A DNA stretch of 64,000 nucleotides from Thalassotalea_F euphylliae (GTDB lineage Bacteria > Pseudomonadota > Gammaproteobacteria > Enterobacterales > Alteromonadaceae). This document shows positions 36,023 through 45,067 of this stretch, one piece after another (the first letter of the stretch is position 1; every line of letters begins with the position of its first letter). The notes beneath the pieces were generated by a model. It saw only the letters and a list, made by a program, of their open reading frames with translations. It was not told the DNA's origin and made no database searches. Position numbers and translations under genes: made by a program. The stretch is from the NCBI RefSeq assembly GCF_042682785.1, contig NZ_JBHUIB010000003.1, positions 868,001-932,000 of the forward strand, read 5' to 3'.

Positions 36023-36677
36023 AAAACTGAACGGCGTCGTTTAACGAAGCTCTGTCTGTGCGAGCTTTATTGGCATTATTCGATACATCCTCATAACCAA
36101 ACGACATACCAAACAAAATCCCTCTATCAGCGGGTAATTGAAGCACCTCTCGCACGGGATCAGGGAACTGCCCTAGCGCACCTTGCATACAATTACTAAT
36201 GCCTTTTTCAGCCATAAGCAAAGACAGTGTTTGTGCATAAATACCTAAGTCAACAGCGCCCATAATGTCCAAATACTTGTCCATCGTGAAAAATACCGCA
36301 TGCGGCGCTCCAAAAAATTGCCAGTTGCGCAACATAGCCATTTGCCTGGCCTGTTTGTCTTCGCGCGCAATATCCATTGCAGAATATAGAGCATTTGCAG
36401 ACCCAAATTGTCTATCTCGGTGAATTCCTTGATATTGCGGTAACCAATTAAAATCTGGGTTTGGTTTCGTCCCCCCCATTAGTAGGCTAACAAATTTATC
36501 TTGTAGCGTGTTTTTCGTGTCTCCTGACACGACACATATCTGCCATGGTTGAACGTTACAATTAGATGGTGAAAGTTGTGCGTTATTAAAAATGTCGTCT
36601 AATACACTTTGTTCAATAGGCGTATTCTGGAATGCACGAACGGAATGACGTTCTTTTAATAATTCAGCTAAAGACAT
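36015..36677 (-). CDS. Nitroreductase family FMN-dependent oxidoreductase
   Basis: 220 aa, full length for the family. FMN-binding blocks RHSVRAFQNTPI, LSPSNCNVQPWQI (typically SPS-x-x-N-x-QPW) and a C-terminal GILFGMSFGYED are visible. Members reduce nitro groups, quinones or enones, or act as dehydrogenases. It lies between the second TonB receptor (134 bases upstream, with a hairpin) and the epoxide-hydrolase-like gene, so the three may form one uptake and catabolism unit. Confidence 0.92.
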   Translation of the reverse strand: MSLAELLKERHSVRAFQNTPIEQSVLDDIFNNAQLSPSNCNVQPWQICVVSGDTKNTLQDKFVSLLMGGTKPNPDFNWLPQYQGIHRDRQFGSANALYSAMDIAREDKQARQMAMLRNWQFFGAPHAVFFTMDKYLDIMGAVDLGIYAQTLSLLMAEKGISNCMQGALGQFPDPVREVLQLPADRGILFGMSFGYEDVSNNANKARTDRASLNDAVQFYG

Positions 36678-36700
36678 AAATCCCTCTTTATAAAAATAAA

Positions 36701-36722
36701 CGCCCTAGCGAAAGCTAAGGCG
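36701..36722 (-). terminator. Hairpin between receptor 2 and nitroreductase (attenuating terminator)
   Basis: CGCCCTAGC-GAAA-GCTAAGGCG, nine pairs with one mismatch, followed on the minus strand by TTTATTTTTAT. It lies upstream of the nitroreductase start, so it probably lets only part of the receptor transcript continue into the enzymes. Confidence 0.55.
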
Positions 36723-36811
36723 GATTATTGATTGGTTCTAGAACAATGAATATACGAAAGCTGGGGATCTCGCTTTATTCATTGCCCTAAAACCAAAACT
36801 ATTTACTACTT

Positions 36812-39442
36812 TTAAAAACGTTTTTTCAAGGTAATACCATATGTTGCTGGTTCAGAAACATATGCGTTCATCTTGCCGTCTTGGATAGGTACATTAAAGT
36901 TAGTACGGTTAATGTACTCTTCATCTAAGATGTTACGTCCCCACAGAATAAGATCTAAATCATAGTCTTCAAACTTCACAAAGAAGCGAGCATTGAGCAA
37001 GTTATATGAGTCTTGCATTGCATAAGGGTCGTTACTACCATCAAGCACCATATCACCTGTGTAACTATAATCGGCCTGTAAATATGAATATATGGTATCT
37101 GACAGGTAGAACTCTTGTTTAACACTCAGAATAGCGAAGTCCTCTGGCTCACCACCTGGACGGTCCCCTGTTCGATTACAGTATGGATTAGGGTTTGCCG
37201 GGTCAGTACTTTCTTGACCAGGGTCGACAATACCCGTGTGCCATGTGTATGCATTCCAACAGTTACCACGTTCAAAACTATCATATTCAGCGTCAACCAT
37301 TGCATAAGCAAAATTTATTTCAGTGCTATCCGTTGGGAACCATGTCGCCTCTAACTCAAAGCCAGAGATTTTATAGTCACCTGCGTTTTGCAAATTAAAG
37401 CCGTTACCTGTAAATGTATTCGCTTGGAAATCATCCACTGTCGTATGGTGGGCGGCTGCGTTGATACGAAGATCTTGCTCAACAAAGTCTTTCTTCCAGC
37501 CTATTTCAATAGACTCTGACGTTTCTGCTTCAAAAATTGGCTCAAAACCTTCAGCAATACGGTCAGTGTTAGTACCGCCTGATTTATAGCCAGTACCGTA
37601 TGAAATATAAGCCATTGAATGTCGATCAAACTGGTAGCTAAATTTCAACGTACCCGTTACTTGGTCGTCTTCAAGAGTTTCTACAATATCAGAGCGTTGA
37701 GCTGTCGTAGCACCTAACGGTTGGAAACCCCAACCTGGTGTTTGGAATGGCACTAATGCTTGAAGCGCCTGCTGACCTTCAGGGGTTGTAATATCAATTA
37801 AACCTGCTGATATGCCTTGTAACACTGCGCCAGCAACACCCGCACCATAAATTAATGTTCCAGGAACGATAGACTCAGGCGTGGAAGGATCACCAATACT
37901 GTCAAAGAATGGTACGAACGTATTGCCATCTGGCATATTCTCAAAGTATCGTGTTGAAAGATCTTTTGTTTCGTCGGTGTAACGAAGACCCGCAGTCACC
38001 GTTAGCTTATCCGTTAACTTGTAATCAACTTGGCCGAAAATCGCATAACTTTCATGTTCTTGTTTAGCGATATGGTCAAAACCTACACCGGCTGGTGCAG
38101 CTTCTGCCGACGGCGCCACTAATCCCCCCGTTAAAGCACTGATTTGATCAATACCGTTTAATACCGGATCAAGTGCCCCTTGGAAGTTCGCCATATAGAA
38201 CGTATTAAACAGGTCATCTGTATAAAGGCTGTAGTCTAAGTCTATATCTTGCGTGAAGTAATAAAGACCCAAGATATAATTAATATCGTCTCCAGCATAA
38301 GTCAGACGAATCTCTTGTGAAAATGAGTCCTGCTCTGCATCGTTCGTGGTACCAAATAAGTCAGCGTCGGTAAAATCACTATCAATATTGTCGTAAGACT
38401 CAAAACTACGGTAAGCAGAAATAGATGTTAACGTAAATTTATCGTCGATATCCCAATTAATCTCTGCTGATAACCCTCTATCTTCCATGCTCGATTCAGG
38501 AAGAAATGAAACAGCAACTTTTCTATCGTAGAACTCATCGTCACCAAAAACCGTAGCATTAAACGGAGGTTGGCTTAAGAAGGCATCGCTACCAAACTTG
38601 CCAGGAATTTCACGTGCTTGGAAATTACTTACTTGTGTTGGCGCAGCACAACAAATCTCGTCAATTTCACCATGGTCCGCAATAATACGCAGTGAAAAGT
38701 TATCGCTAGGCGTGTACAACATTTGTAGACGAGCTCCCCAACGATCGCGATCGTTTAAAACTTCATCACCTAAATTAACATCGTCTACGATTCCGTCTCT
38801 ATCACTTGTAAAGCCAGTAACGCGAAAAGCTAATACATCTTCGATTGCAGAAATCGACATAGCGCCGGCAAAGTTTAACAATCCATAATTACCCGCTGTT
38901 ACTTCAACAAAACCGTCATCGCCATCATGGCTAGGCTTAATTGTACGGACCAACACAGCACCAGACGGCGTATTCTTACCAAATAGTGTGCCTTGTGGGC
39001 CACGCAACACCTCAACCGCCTCTACATCAATCAAGTTATTGATCATCGAGTTTTGGCGCGCACGGTATACACCGTCAACATACAAACCTACTGAAGACTC
39101 TAAACCATAGTTTTGAGACGACGTCCCTACACCACGAATTGAAAAGCTAGACTGAGTCGCACTTTGACTTTGGAATGCGCCAAGTGCTGGTACAGCTTTT
39201 TGTAGGTCATATAAATCCTTGATCACTGCCTCACCCATTTCGTCACCTGAAAATGCAGTGACTGCGATGGGTACTTCCTGTAAGTTTTGAATACGTTTTT
39301 GTGCAGTTACGGTAATGGTTTCTAGATATGAATCGTCTTCTTTATTCTCTGTAGACTCTTCTTGTGCGTGCGCTGCGCTAACGAACAACGACGTAACGAT
39401 GGCCAACGCTACTTTAGAACGTTGAAAGCTTGTTGTTTTCAT
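36812..39442 (-). CDS. TonB-dependent outer-membrane receptor (paralogue 2)
   Basis: 876 aa from ATG 39442 (MKTTSFQRSKVALAIV), chosen for the upstream GGGGAGAGG and because a signal peptide begins there; an in-frame start at 39457 adds five residues. Signal peptide 1-26, TonB box (ETITVTAQKR), plug and barrel as in paralogue 1, ending TYGITLKKRF. The two proteins align without large gaps and differ mainly by conservative changes, so they arose by duplication and probably take related substrates. Head of a unit with nitroreductase and hydrolase. Confidence 0.93.
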   Translation of the reverse strand: MKTTSFQRSKVALAIVTSLFVSAAHAQEESTENKEDDSYLETITVTAQKRIQNLQEVPIAVTAFSGDEMGEAVIKDLYDLQKAVPALGAFQSQSATQSSFSIRGVGTSSQNYGLESSVGLYVDGVYRARQNSMINNLIDVEAVEVLRGPQGTLFGKNTPSGAVLVRTIKPSHDGDDGFVEVTAGNYGLLNFAGAMSISAIEDVLAFRVTGFTSDRDGIVDDVNLGDEVLNDRDRWGARLQMLYTPSDNFSLRIIADHGEIDEICCAAPTQVSNFQAREIPGKFGSDAFLSQPPFNATVFGDDEFYDRKVAVSFLPESSMEDRGLSAEINWDIDDKFTLTSISAYRSFESYDNIDSDFTDADLFGTTNDAEQDSFSQEIRLTYAGDDINYILGLYYFTQDIDLDYSLYTDDLFNTFYMANFQGALDPVLNGIDQISALTGGLVAPSAEAAPAGVGFDHIAKQEHESYAIFGQVDYKLTDKLTVTAGLRYTDETKDLSTRYFENMPDGNTFVPFFDSIGDPSTPESIVPGTLIYGAGVAGAVLQGISAGLIDITTPEGQQALQALVPFQTPGWGFQPLGATTAQRSDIVETLEDDQVTGTLKFSYQFDRHSMAYISYGTGYKSGGTNTDRIAEGFEPIFEAETSESIEIGWKKDFVEQDLRINAAAHHTTVDDFQANTFTGNGFNLQNAGDYKISGFELEATWFPTDSTEINFAYAMVDAEYDSFERGNCWNAYTWHTGIVDPGQESTDPANPNPYCNRTGDRPGGEPEDFAILSVKQEFYLSDTIYSYLQADYSYTGDMVLDGSNDPYAMQDSYNLLNARFFVKFEDYDLDLILWGRNILDEEYINRTNFNVPIQDGKMNAYVSEPATYGITLKKRF

Positions 39443-39457
39443 GGTGCCTCTCCCCAA

Positions 39458-39903
39458 AAGCCCCTAGCTTTTCACTAGTTTTTGTTATTTTTCTGATAAA
39501 TGTGCTGATAGTTCAGCGGTTTTATTGAATGATATTTATCAATTTCTACTGTGTGGAGAGACTTGAAATCTGTCAACGAATCAAATAGAGTGGCGACTCT
39601 ATTTCGTATGATAAGTTAAAAGAGCGAAATTTTTCGTAGAATTTTTAATCAGTCATAGCGCAGCCTGTAGGCAACCTCTGGTCTTACCATCGTACATAAT
39701 TCACCAAATCAATAGTGAATATTCACAATAGTCATTATTCGTAAAACGAATACAGATTTGGAAATCCAATGAATATTTATCCAATATTGGCATAATTGGC
39801 AGTAACTCTGTCTTCTACCGCCTGCTTTAATCAAAAGTTCTATTAATTGTGCGAATAGCTTTTGCTACACTGCAATGGATTTTTAACGACAATAAAGAGC
39901 ATC
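39458..39903. promoter_or_regulatory. Palindrome-rich intergenic region upstream of receptor 2
   Basis: 445 bases between divergent genes. Inverted repeats: AAATAGAGT-GGCG-ACTCTATTT (39583-39604), GTGAATATTCAC (39715-39726, perfect), ATTCGT-AAA-ACGAAT (39737-39751), TTGGA-AA-TCCAA (39758-39769), CCAATATTGG (39781-39790, perfect). They lie ~140-350 bp upstream of the receptor start and are candidate operators. GTGA/TCAC spacing (4 bp) does not fit CRP (6 bp). No ORF seen. Confidence 0.55.
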
Positions 39904-40128
39904 ATGATAAAGCCTGGAAAATATCAACACTTCAAAGGTAACTATTACCAAGTAACGAATGTCGCTAAACACAGTGAGACAGAAGAGCAGCTGGTCATTT
40001 ACTACCCGCTTTATGGCTCTATCGAAAAAACGGGTGAACCCGAGTATTTCGCCAGACCTCTAGCGATGTTTGATGAAATAATTGAGCGGGATGGAAAGAC
40101 GTTTAAACGTTTTAATTTTATTGAGTGA
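39904..40128 (+). CDS. DUF1653 domain protein
   Basis: 74 aa from ATG 39904 (MIKPGKYQHFKGNYYQVTNVA), preceded by AAAGAG; an upstream in-frame start at 39862 lacks family similarity. The sequence shows the DUF1653 pattern: GKYxHFKGxxY, VIYYPLYG, WxRPxxMFxE (here FARPLAMFDEII). Small cytosolic beta-rich protein of unknown function. Confidence 0.87.
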   Translation: MIKPGKYQHFKGNYYQVTNVAKHSETEEQLVIYYPLYGSIEKTGEPEYFARPLAMFDEIIERDGKTFKRFNFIE

Positions 40129-40181
40129 ATCGATAAAGGCACTAGTAACTAGCATTTGCACTAGTTACTAGTTAGAAAGAA

Positions 40182-40451
40182 TTAACCGATAGAGAAATGG
40201 TTATAAGACTGATAATCCACCTGGTTGTGTTGAACGGCAGACACCTCTGCTTTTGATGGGCCATGGGACAACCATTCCAGCATTTGATTAACATTACTTT
40301 CTTCACCGCAAACCATCACCTGAACATCGCCATCGGCTAAATTTTTAGCGTATCCACTTAATTGCAAATCGATTGCTTTTTGCTGGCAAGACGCCCGGAA
40401 ATAAACTCCCTGTACTTTCCCACTTACATTAGCAAGACAACATATCGCCAT
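40182..40451 (-). CDS. acyP: Acylphosphatase
   Basis: 89 aa. It hydrolyses carboxyl-phosphate bonds of acyl phosphates. GKVQGVYFRASCQQKA contains the phosphate-binding loop with catalytic Arg19, and GYAKNLADG holds Asn37; both essential residues are present. Divergent from rlmI with 78 bases between starts. Confidence 0.95.
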   Translation of the reverse strand: MAICCLANVSGKVQGVYFRASCQQKAIDLQLSGYAKNLADGDVQVMVCGEESNVNQMLEWLSHGPSKAEVSAVQHNQVDYQSYNHFSIG

Positions 40452-40529
40452 AATTCCGCTCCTTTCATTGCACCGCTATGTGCCTTTCACTACAATCTGC
40501 ACACTTTTCTTTTCTCTAAGTATAGGCAC

Positions 40530-41720
40530 ATGTCAGCAAGAATTTATTTAAATGTTGGTCGCGAAAAATCACTACGCCGCAAACACCCGTGGGTTTTCTC
40601 CAAAGCGATTGCAAAAATCAAAGGTAAACCTATGCTTGGAGAAACCGTTGATGTCCTAGATAGCAAAGGGAACTGGCTGGCTAAAGGGGCCTACTCTCCC
40701 GAATCCCAAATGCGTGTTCGTGTTTGGAGCTTTAATGAAAGCGAACAAATAGACCGTGATTTTTTTGTTAAAAAATTTAAACAGGCACAATCAAGACGAG
40801 ATTGGTTCATCGAAAAGGGAGGATTAACCGGTTATCGTCTAATTGCTGGCGAATCTGATCACATGCCTGGTATTACTATTGATAAATATGACGACATTAT
40901 TGTTTGTCAGTTGCTATCAGCTGGAGCGGAGTTCCACCGACATACCATCGTTGATGTATTAACAGAGCTTTATCCTAACTGCGGAGTCTATGAGCGCTCC
41001 GATGTAGATGTTAGAAAAAAAGAAGGCTTAGACAAACAAGTTGGTTGGTTAGCTAACGAAAAAGAAAGCACAGAGCGCATTATTAAAGAACACGGCGTTA
41101 GCATTATTGTTGACGTTGCGACGGGTCACAAAACAGGTTTTTATTTAGACCAGCGCGACTCTCGTGTTGCAGCAGGAAAGTACGCTGAAAATAAAGACGT
41201 CCTTAATTGTTTTAGTTATACGGGTACCTTCAGCTTACATTGCGCTGCTAATAGCGCAAAAAGCGTTACCAACGTTGATGTATCTCAACCAGCACTGGAT
41301 ATCGCTAAAAGAAACGTAGAAGCAAATGGATTAACCGACAAAAACGTCGCTTTTGTAAAAGAAGACGTATTTAAGCTATTGCGAAACTACAAGAAAGAAG
41401 GCAAAAAATTCGACATGGTGATTATGGATCCCCCAAAATTTGTCGAAGCAAAGTCACAGCTAACAAGTGCCTGTCGAGGTTATAAAGATATTAACATGCT
41501 AGCAATGCAGTTATTAAACCCTGGCGGATTGCTATTAACCTTTAGCTGTTCAGGTCTACTAGACGCTGGCCTTTTTCAAAAAGTTGTTGCCGATGCCGCT
41601 TTAGACGCAGGGAAAAACTGCCACATTGTCGAACGATTACAACAAGCTGGTGACCACCCTATTTTGGCGGCTTACCCTGAAGGCTATTACTTGAAAGGTC
41701 TTGTGTGTCAAATCAACTAG
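40530..41720 (+). CDS. rlmI: 23S rRNA m5C1962 methyltransferase
   Basis: 396 aa from ATG 40530 (MSARIYLNVGREKSLRRKHPWVFS), the E. coli length; upstream in-frame codons overlap acyP and lack homology. N-terminal PUA domain (1-75), central EEHD-like region, C-terminal Rossmann methyltransferase with VLNCFSYTGTFSLHCA and the catalytic VIMDPPKF; the Cys of FSCSG is also visible. It methylates C1962 of 23S rRNA with SAM. Confidence 0.96.
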   Translation: MSARIYLNVGREKSLRRKHPWVFSKAIAKIKGKPMLGETVDVLDSKGNWLAKGAYSPESQMRVRVWSFNESEQIDRDFFVKKFKQAQSRRDWFIEKGGLTGYRLIAGESDHMPGITIDKYDDIIVCQLLSAGAEFHRHTIVDVLTELYPNCGVYERSDVDVRKKEGLDKQVGWLANEKESTERIIKEHGVSIIVDVATGHKTGFYLDQRDSRVAAGKYAENKDVLNCFSYTGTFSLHCAANSAKSVTNVDVSQPALDIAKRNVEANGLTDKNVAFVKEDVFKLLRNYKKEGKKFDMVIMDPPKFVEAKSQLTSACRGYKDINMLAMQLLNPGGLLLTFSCSGLLDAGLFQKVVADAALDAGKNCHIVERLQQAGDHPILAAYPEGYYLKGLVCQIN

Positions 41721-41775
41721 TCTTTCGGTCCCTATTTGCTTTTAGATAAGCGCGTGAACTGGAATATAACTGAAC

Positions 41776-41804
41776 AAAAAAGGAAGCCTTATGCTTCCTT
41801 TTTT
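41776..41804. terminator. Bidirectional terminator between rlmI and the Cfa-family gene
   Basis: AAAAAAGGAAGC (41776-41787) / GCTTCCTTTTTT (41793-41804), loop CTTAT. Ends both the rlmI transcript and the nine-gene sigma/ChrR operon. Confidence 0.9.
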
Positions 41805-41819
41805 ACGCTATATACCCGC

Positions 41820-43064
41820 TTACTTACGCGCTACCATGTGGACGGTGCTAGTCGAACGCTCTAAGAAAGCTCCTTCACAGTACCCTAAGTAAAATAACCA
41901 AAGTCGCTTAAATTGCTCATCGTAGCCGAAATTAATTAGCTCAGGCCATGAGGCTAAAAACCTTTCACGCCAATCTGCTAACGTTTTAGCATAATCTAGA
42001 CCGATATCATGCAAGCCTTCAATGACCATACTGGTATTTTTGCTCACTTGTTTTGCCATAAGCTCGATCGAGGGTAAAAAGCCACCTGGGAAAATATAAC
42101 GCTGAATAAAGTCAACGTTGTTTAAGTAATGCTCAAAACGCTGGTCAGCAATAGTTATTGCCTGAATTAACAATTTTCCGCCAGGCTTTAATCGATCGTT
42201 GCATTGCTTAAAAAAGCTATCCATGTATTCAAAACCAACGGCTTCGATCATCTCTATTGAGACTAATTTGTCGTATTGACCTGTTAAATTTCTATAATCT
42301 TCTTTTAGTAAAGTGATTTTGTCGCTTAAGCCAAGCTTTTCGATGCGATTTTTCGCATACTCGTGTTGAGCATCAGAAATCGTTGTTGTTGTTACTCTGC
42401 AGCCATATTTTCCCGCAGCGTGAATCGCTAATCCACCCCAACCCGTGCCAATTTCTAATAGGTGATCATCTTCTGTTAATTCTAATCTTTGGCATATTTT
42501 GTCCAGTTTATTAAGCTGGGCAGTTTCGAGGCTTGCGTTTTCATCTGGGTAAATAGCTGAGCTGTACATCATTTCTTTATCTAAAAAACGTGTGTAGAGT
42601 TCATTTCCTAAATCATAGTGAGAAAGGATGTTTTTCTTCGAGCCCGTCTTCGAATTTCTGTTGCGATAGTGAAACCATTTATTTTGGAGGCGAGTAAACC
42701 AACTGACATACTTTTCAAACTTGTCAGTGACTTCCTGTGCTTTGGCGAACACACGAATCATTGCCGTTAAATCTGGGGTATCCCAGTCATGGTTAATATA
42801 AGCTTCCGCCGCACCTATACTACCGCCTTTGACAAGCGCCACGTATGTTGCCATATCATTTACAATAATTTGCGCGCAAACATTATTGTTGTCGAATTCA
42901 CCAAACTTGTATGTTTTATCTCGTTCTTTAACTTCAATCCCTGCCCCTTTAATTTGACCTAGGATAGCAAATACAATTGATCGGCAGCGTTTCTCAAACC
43001 AACTCGCTTCGTTTATTTGCGCAGAAATAGCAACATTTTCCACAATATGCTCCTGTGAACGCAC
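41820..43064 (-). CDS. Cyclopropane-fatty-acyl-phospholipid synthase family methyltransferase
   Basis: 414 aa. SAM-binding LEIGTGWGGLAIHAAGKYG, then SDAQHEYAKNRI, SIEMIEAVGFEYMDSFF and FIQRYIFPGGFLPS, all typical of Cfa. Cfa enzymes add a methylene to double bonds of membrane lipid acyl chains. In Rhodobacter-type ECF/ChrR regulons, Cfa homologues near SDR/FAD genes make methylated or furan fatty acids instead of simple cyclopropanes, so a UfaM-like role is possible. Last gene of the operon; overlaps DUF1365 by 1 base. Confidence 0.92.
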   Translation of the reverse strand: MRSQEHIVENVAISAQINEASWFEKRCRSIVFAILGQIKGAGIEVKERDKTYKFGEFDNNNVCAQIIVNDMATYVALVKGGSIGAAEAYINHDWDTPDLTAMIRVFAKAQEVTDKFEKYVSWFTRLQNKWFHYRNRNSKTGSKKNILSHYDLGNELYTRFLDKEMMYSSAIYPDENASLETAQLNKLDKICQRLELTEDDHLLEIGTGWGGLAIHAAGKYGCRVTTTTISDAQHEYAKNRIEKLGLSDKITLLKEDYRNLTGQYDKLVSIEMIEAVGFEYMDSFFKQCNDRLKPGGKLLIQAITIADQRFEHYLNNVDFIQRYIFPGGFLPSIELMAKQVSKNTSMVIEGLHDIGLDYAKTLADWRERFLASWPELINFGYDEQFKRLWLFYLGYCEGAFLERSTSTVHMVARK

Positions 43065-43819
43065 TACGATTGTTTTTCCTGATATGGCACAAAAGGTACG
43101 CGTTTTATTAGTAGTTTAAGTGCTTGATAATAAATACCGGCAACAACTTTTAATGTCATGGCTGGCAACTGCGCCCAAACTTTGACCATGTTTTTGTTCG
43201 TAAAAGCTTGTTTATTCAGCGCTAACGTAGCATCAAAAAGTTTTTGATGATCGTTCTTATTTTCAATATGCACTAATAGTTTCTGTTTATTTTCTTCGGG
43301 TGGCCTTACGCGCCAATGGTAGCGCATATTTAAGTCCATAAAAGGTGACACATGGAAAGACTTTTCAATAGATACGTCATCTTCCATGGGAACTAGATAA
43401 TAGTGACGTTTGTTCCACGGTGTATTACTGACTTCTACCAACATACAAAAACATGAGTCGTTTTTGTCGTAACAGAAAAAGAAATTCGCAGGGCTAAAAT
43501 AAAGTCCAAAACACCTTACTTGCACCAGAATTGTAATACGGGCCACCTCTTTGGCTTCACCCAAAGAAATTACTTTATCAACAATACGTTGACGTAAATT
43601 TCCCGGTTCACCACGTAAATAATCTTTTTCAACAAATCGTATTGGATTGAACCATTTATAACCAAACAGACCTGTAGGTAGTTGATGATTTACTGCTTCG
43701 TCAACATCAAGAGCCAACATATATAGCGTGTAGTTAAAAACATTTTTTGCGGGTGTAAAGCGTCTGTGGCGAACGTTACCGCTGTATACCGCGCTTTTTA
43801 ATGCCGAAACTTCACTCAT
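43064..43819 (-). CDS. DUF1365 domain protein
   Basis: 251 aa. Matches DUF1365: GNVRHRRFTPAKNVFNYTLYMLALDVDE at the start, FGYKWFNPIRF, CFGLYFSPANFFFCYD, VSNTPWNKRHYYL, KSFHVSPFMDL. The family is almost always found between an FAD oxidoreductase and a Cfa gene, as here, and is thought to act on membrane fatty acids. The biochemical role is unsettled. Overlaps the preceding gene by 4 bases and the next by 1. Confidence 0.9.
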   Translation of the reverse strand: MSEVSALKSAVYSGNVRHRRFTPAKNVFNYTLYMLALDVDEAVNHQLPTGLFGYKWFNPIRFVEKDYLRGEPGNLRQRIVDKVISLGEAKEVARITILVQVRCFGLYFSPANFFFCYDKNDSCFCMLVEVSNTPWNKRHYYLVPMEDDVSIEKSFHVSPFMDLNMRYHWRVRPPEENKQKLLVHIENKNDHQKLFDATLALNKQAFTNKNMVKVWAQLPAMTLKVVAGIYYQALKLLIKRVPFVPYQEKQS

Positions 43820-45066
43820 AATTCACAACCAAACCTTTTGCCGACATCTACAGCACTTCTTACGCCGTCTTCATGAAATCCGTTATACCAGTACGCACCT
43901 GCAAAATGCGTATTGTTTTTCCCGCAAATAGTTTCACGTTGCAGTTGAGCAGCCATCGATTTTTTGTTGAAGACTGGGTGATGATAAACAAATTTACGAA
44001 TGACTTTTGAATCATCAATCGCTTCGTCCTGATTTAGCGTTACACAAAACGTTGTCGCATTCTCAAGCCCTTGCAATATGTTCATATTGTAAGTGACGCT
44101 CGCTGGACTCGTGCGGCTTTCAGACAATTGATAATTCCAACTTGCCCAAGCTTTTTTGCGTTTTGGTAGCAAAGATATATCTGTGTGCAGCACAACACTA
44201 TTAGCCGTGTAAGGAATGCTTGAAAGTACAGACTTCTCTTCTGCATTTGCATCGCCGAGTAAATTCAACGCTTGGTCTGAATGACATGCTAGAACAATTT
44301 CATCAAACTCTTGTACACCATCAGCAAAATGAATTTGTACCTTGCCCTGCTGACGTGTAATTTTTTCAATCGCCGCGTTCAATACAATATTTTCTTTAAA
44401 CGTCTCTGTGAGCGGTGCTATGTATTGTTTAGAACCACCTGGCACAACATACCACTGTGGTCTGTCCGCTATGTTCAACAGGCCGTGGTTTACAAAGAAA
44501 CGAATAAAGAATTTCAATTCAAATGCTTCCATCTCTTCGATAGAGCTCGACCATATAGCCGCTCCCATAGGGAGAATGTAATGCTCAGCAAAGAAACGAC
44601 TAAAGTTGTGTTCGGAGAGAAAATCACCAAGTGTTTTGTCTTCAACTTTTAATCCTTGTTCATATTCAAACTTACACTGTTTATTAAAACGAAGAATTTC
44701 GCGTATGAGATGCCAAAACTTGGGCCTAAGGATATTGCTACGCTGAGCAAATAATGTATCGATATTGTGGCCGTTATATTCAAACCCTGTTTCGGCATTA
44801 TGCACCGAAAAGCTCATTTCAGTCTCTTGGCGACCTACACCAATGTCAGCCATTAACTTTAAAAAGTTAGGGTATGTTCTATCGTTAAAGACGATAAAGC
44901 CTGTATCTATGGCTAGCTTTTCGTTGTTGTACTCTATATCAATAGTCGCGGTATGGCCGCCAATATACTCATTCTTTTCAAACACTGTGACGTTGTGCTT
45001 TTTTGAAAGAAGATATGCGCTTGTTAAACCGGCAATACCAGAGCCTATTACTGCAATGTTTTTCAA
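43816..45066 (-). CDS. FAD-dependent NAD(P)-binding oxidoreductase (amine-oxidase-like)
   Basis: 416 aa. N-terminal FAD-binding Rossmann IGSGIAGLTSAYLLSKKHNVTVFEKNEYIGGHT, then DTGFIVFNDRTYPNF and a C-terminal FAD contact FAGAYWYNGFHEDGVRSAVDVG. It belongs to the desaturase/phytoene-dehydrogenase-like clan neighbouring Cfa genes. Lipid desaturation (UfaD-like) is a reasonable inference from the operon, not shown by the sequence. One base separates it from the SDR gene. Confidence 0.9.
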   Translation of the reverse strand: MKNIAVIGSGIAGLTSAYLLSKKHNVTVFEKNEYIGGHTATIDIEYNNEKLAIDTGFIVFNDRTYPNFLKLMADIGVGRQETEMSFSVHNAETGFEYNGHNIDTLFAQRSNILRPKFWHLIREILRFNKQCKFEYEQGLKVEDKTLGDFLSEHNFSRFFAEHYILPMGAAIWSSSIEEMEAFELKFFIRFFVNHGLLNIADRPQWYVVPGGSKQYIAPLTETFKENIVLNAAIEKITRQQGKVQIHFADGVQEFDEIVLACHSDQALNLLGDANAEEKSVLSSIPYTANSVVLHTDISLLPKRKKAWASWNYQLSESRTSPASVTYNMNILQGLENATTFCVTLNQDEAIDDSKVIRKFVYHHPVFNKKSMAAQLQRETICGKNNTHFAGAYWYNGFHEDGVRSAVDVGKRFGCEL

Positions 45067-45067
45067 T

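Noticed and set aside
39715..39726. GTGAATATTCAC as a CRP site
   Set aside because: The GTGA/TCAC halves are 4 bp apart, whereas CRP needs 6 bp; kept only as an unassigned palindrome.
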